From Clostridia bacterium (lineage in GTDB: Bacteria > Bacillota_A > Clostridia > Oscillospirales > CAG-272), in NCBI GenBank assembly GCA_017445115.1, contig JAFSUU010000090.1, positions 1 to 7,035 of the forward strand: 7,035 nt of DNA. Direction: 5' to 3'. Below are positions 5,211-7,035 of this stretch, in pieces. Both the position numbers and the translations under genes were made by a program. Under the pieces are notes generated by a model. That model saw only the letters and a list, made by a program, of their open reading frames with translations. It ran no database searches and had not been told where the DNA came from. Numbering within the stretch: position 1 is the stretch's first letter; each line of letters begins with the position of its first letter.

Positions 5211-6140
5211 ATGAAAAAGCATATATGGGCGGTCTGCTTCACGGCGGCGCTTATAGTTTTTACAACGTATATCGCGCTCGATACTTTTGTTCTCAGCGTC
5301 GCATATGACGAGAGCGCGACCGGGATGAATACGTCGATGTTTTCCGCTCAGGCCGAAACGCAGAACGAAGACGTACAAGCGCCCGACGAGACCGTTCAAG
5401 AGCAAAGCGCCGACGCATCGGACGGCGCAGCGTACAAAGACGAAAACGTCTCGATCACGCTTACGGAATACGAGCAATATGGAACTAAGATTTACGTCGC
5501 GGACGTCGTGCTCAATTCAGCCGAATACCTGAAGACAGCTTTTGCGAACGACACCTACGGCAAAAACGTCACGGCGGCTACTTCGACGATCGCCGAAGCA
5601 CACGGTGCTATCCTCGCAATCAATGGTGACTATTACGGAGCGCAGGAAAAGGGATACGTGATCCGCAACGGTATCGTTTACAGAAGTTCGGTGAAGGGTG
5701 CGCAAGTTCTCTGCATCTACGCCGACGGAACTATGAAAGTTGTCAGCGACCGGGATTATACCGCAGATGAGCTTGTCGAAAGCGGAGTATGGCAGGCGTT
5801 TACCTTCGGTCCCGGACTTGTCGAAAATGGCGTCGTTTCCGTGGACGAAAATGACGAGGTCGGACGCGCGAAGGCGAGCAATCCGAGAACGGCGATAGGT
5901 ATGATCGATGCAAATCATTTTGTATTCGTTGTGTCTGACGGCAGGACAGACGAGAGCGAGGGGCTCAGCTTATATGAGCTTGCGACGTTTATGCAGGACC
6001 TCGGAGTAAAGGAAGCGTACAATCTCGACGGCGGCGGATCTTCGACGATGTACTTCAACGGAGAAGTAATAAACAATCCGACGTCCGGCGGCAGGATCAA
6101 AGAGAGAGGAGTGAGCGACATTGTATACATCGGATATTAG
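5211..6140 (+). CDS. Membrane-anchored phosphodiester glycosidase-domain protein
   Basis: A 309-residue protein. A single N-terminal membrane helix (about residues 6-30) with no clear cleavage site suggests an anchored extracellular protein. A disordered acidic/Gln linker follows (about 33-78). Residues about 80-309 form the domain of the phosphodiester glycosidase family (NAGPA-like, once labelled exopolysaccharide biosynthesis). Visible family motifs are AINGDYYG (136-143), NPRTAIGMI (224-232), NLDGGGSSTMYFNG (271-284) and ERGVSDIVYI (298-307). Members cleave sugar phosphodiesters such as GlcNAc-1-phosphodiester bonds, but bacterial substrates are mostly unknown; a wall or exopolysaccharide glycan is inferred. 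The start follows AAAGGAAG at 5196-5203. The end overlaps the next gene by 20 bases, so the two are probably made together. Confidence 0.92.
   Translation: MKKHIWAVCFTAALIVFTTYIALDTFVLSVAYDESATGMNTSMFSAQAETQNEDVQAPDETVQEQSADASDGAAYKDENVSITLTEYEQYGTKIYVADVVLNSAEYLKTAFANDTYGKNVTAATSTIAEAHGAILAINGDYYGAQEKGYVIRNGIVYRSSVKGAQVLCIYADGTMKVVSDRDYTADELVESGVWQAFTFGPGLVENGVVSVDENDEVGRAKASNPRTAIGMIDANHFVFVVSDGRTDESEGLSLYELATFMQDLGVKEAYNLDGGGSSTMYFNGEVINNPTSGGRIKERGVSDIVYIGY
6107..6111 (+). promoter_or_regulatory. Ribosome-binding site fixing a TTG start
   Basis: AGGAG lies nine bases before TTG6121. TTG6121 is the first possible start after the in-frame TGA at 6112-6114, and no in-frame ATG or GTG occurs before the first membrane helix, so the site supports a TTG start inside the preceding gene. 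Confidence 0.75.
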
Positions 6141-6510
6141 CTTAAAGAAAAATCTGCTCGGAAATATCGCAGGGACGGCGTTTCTCGCGCTCTTCGGCGC
6201 GGTCTATGAACTTTTCAGCCACGAGGTCTATTCGTACTTTATGATCTACGCCTTTGCGATCCCTTTGACACTCGGCGCGCTGACCTACGCTCTTTTGCTG
6301 ATATTCAAAAAGTATCCCGGGAAAACAGAGACTCGCCTTTGGAATTCGGGTATCGCCGCGCTTTCGGTCGGGTGCGTCTTTCGCGGCGTGCTTGAGATCT
6401 ACGGCACTACAAATTCGCTGATCGCCGTTTATAATATATCCGGCGTTCTGCTCCTGGCGTCGGCTTCCCTCGTTCTGCTCGCGCGATCGAGACAAAAAAA
6501 CAAGACTTGA
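6121..6510 (+). CDS. Small four-helix membrane protein, unknown function
   Basis: A 129-residue integral membrane protein that I cannot assign to a family. Four hydrophobic helices lie at about residues 12-34, 38-62, 73-95 and 99-121. Short loops rich in Lys and Arg after helices 2 (FKKYPGKTETR) and 4 (RSRQKNKT) favour a cytoplasmic C-terminus by the positive-inside rule. It begins with TTG inside the last 20 bases of the glycosidase gene, in another frame, with a good ribosome-binding site, so co-expression and a shared job at the membrane are likely. No charged catalytic motif is evident, so a scaffold, lipid-linked carrier or partner role is only speculation. It shares the TTCAATC-driven transcription unit of the gene upstream. 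Confidence 0.82.
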   Translation: MYTSDISLKKNLLGNIAGTAFLALFGAVYELFSHEVYSYFMIYAFAIPLTLGALTYALLLIFKKYPGKTETRLWNSGIAALSVGCVFRGVLEIYGTTNSLIAVYNISGVLLLASASLVLLARSRQKNKT

Positions 6511-6519
6511 AAATACAGG

Positions 6520-6548
6520 TTGAAATATTCGGGATCAACGGTTATAAT
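6520..6548 (+). promoter_or_regulatory. Sigma-70-type promoter of the peptidase gene
   Basis: TTGAAA at 6520-6525, a 17-bp spacer and TATAAT at 6543-6548 make a near-consensus housekeeping promoter. It lacks the TTCAATC repeats, so the downstream gene is probably outside the two-component regulon. Transcription should start near 6555. Confidence 0.8.
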
Positions 6549-6579
6549 AGTAAAGGAAAGGCTGGCGGAATGATCGGTC

Positions 6580-7035
6580 ATGAACGATACGGAAAACAAA
6601 AGGTCAATACTTGTAACCGCTTTTGAGCCGTTCGGAGGAGAGGCGATCAATCCGACGGAAGTTCTGCTCCGAAGGATCCCCGACGTCATCTGCAAATACA
6701 CGGTCAAAAAGCTCCTGCTTCCGGTCGAGTTCATAATGTCGCGAAAGATCGCAGTCGGGGAATACGATAAGGTCATGCCAGCCGCCGTGATAATGCTCGG
6801 ACAGGCGGGAGGCCGCGGCGCGATATCACTTGAGACGACGGCAAAGAACGCAATGAACGCCCGTATTCCCGATAACGCGGGATATCAGCCGCAAGGAGTC
6901 CCGGTAACGGTCGGCGGTAAAGAAACGCTTAGCTCGACGTTTGATACCGACAGAATAAAAGACGCGCTCGACAACGCCGGCGTACCGTGCGAAATATCGC
7001 ACGACGCGGGAGAGTTTGTATGCAACGCCCTGCTC
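6580..7035 (+). CDS. pcp: Pyroglutamyl-peptidase I, 5' part (cut by window end)
   Basis: The first 152 residues of a cytosolic cysteine peptidase that removes N-terminal pyroglutamate from peptides; the family is usually 200-215 residues. Visible family features are the opening ILVTAFEPFGGEAINP (10-25), the GQAGGR loop (74-79) followed by E85 as the likely catalytic Glu, and GEFVCN with C148 as the nucleophile. The catalytic His lies past the window edge. ATG6580 is the first start after an in-frame TGA at 6571, with a modest GGCGGA site at 6564-6569. The frame is intact to base 7035. The gene follows its own sigma-70-type promoter and appears unrelated to the surface module upstream. Confidence 0.92.
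   Translation, partial: MNDTENKRSILVTAFEPFGGEAINPTEVLLRRIPDVICKYTVKKLLLPVEFIMSRKIAVGEYDKVMPAAVIMLGQAGGRGAISLETTAKNAMNARIPDNAGYQPQGVPVTVGGKETLSSTFDTDRIKDALDNAGVPCEISHDAGEFVCNALL

Noticed and set aside
6507..6529. Direct repeat TTGAAAATA / TTGAAATAT as an operator
   Set aside because: The second copy is the -35 box itself and the first is imperfect with 13-bp spacing; it is probably chance AT-rich similarity.

Overview
The window looks like chromosomal DNA of a gut-type Clostridia (Firmicutes, Oscillospirales/Ruminococcus-like). The guess rests on strong Gly-Gly-Ala-Gly-Gly-type Shine-Dalgarno sites, a lipoprotein with a Firmicutes-style lipobox, a VanR/VanS-like two-component pair and an Rhs core fragment of the clostridial type. 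Two blocks of very different composition meet near 1298-1600: an AT-rich accessory block on the left and a GC-richer, apparently native block on the right.

Left block (1-1540): this reads as the tail end of a polymorphic-toxin (Rhs-type) locus. It holds the 3' part of an unrecognised small gene that may be an immunity gene (1-441). Next comes an orphan toxin tip with no secretion or core domain (about 484-804), and a tightly coupled downstream gene that is its probable immunity gene (806-1198). These are followed by a decayed minus-strand helix-turn-helix remnant (about 1201-1299) and a short broken piece of Rhs repeat core (about 1298-1465). Together they look like a silent toxin/immunity cassette plus recombination debris.

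Right block (1541-6510): this is a compact signalling and cell-surface module, all on the plus strand. An OmpR/PhoB-family response regulator (1605-2288) overlaps its sensor kinase (2278-3549). They are followed by a glycine-rich beta-helix lipoprotein (3669-5078), a strong terminator, a membrane-anchored phosphodiester glycosidase-domain protein (5211-6140) and an overlapping four-helix membrane protein (6121-6510). The three transcription units each begin with the same promoter architecture: two TTCAATC direct repeats exactly 11 bp apart, then 8-9 bp, then a TATAAT-like -10 box, with no recognisable -35 box. The simplest reading is that the response regulator binds these repeats, activates its own operon and switches on the two surface-protein units. 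The module would then be a self-contained envelope regulon.

Right edge (6520-7035): a conventional sigma-70-type promoter (TTGAAA, 17 bp, TATAAT) without TTCAATC repeats drives a pyroglutamyl-peptidase I gene that runs off the end of the window. It looks like an independent housekeeping neighbour.
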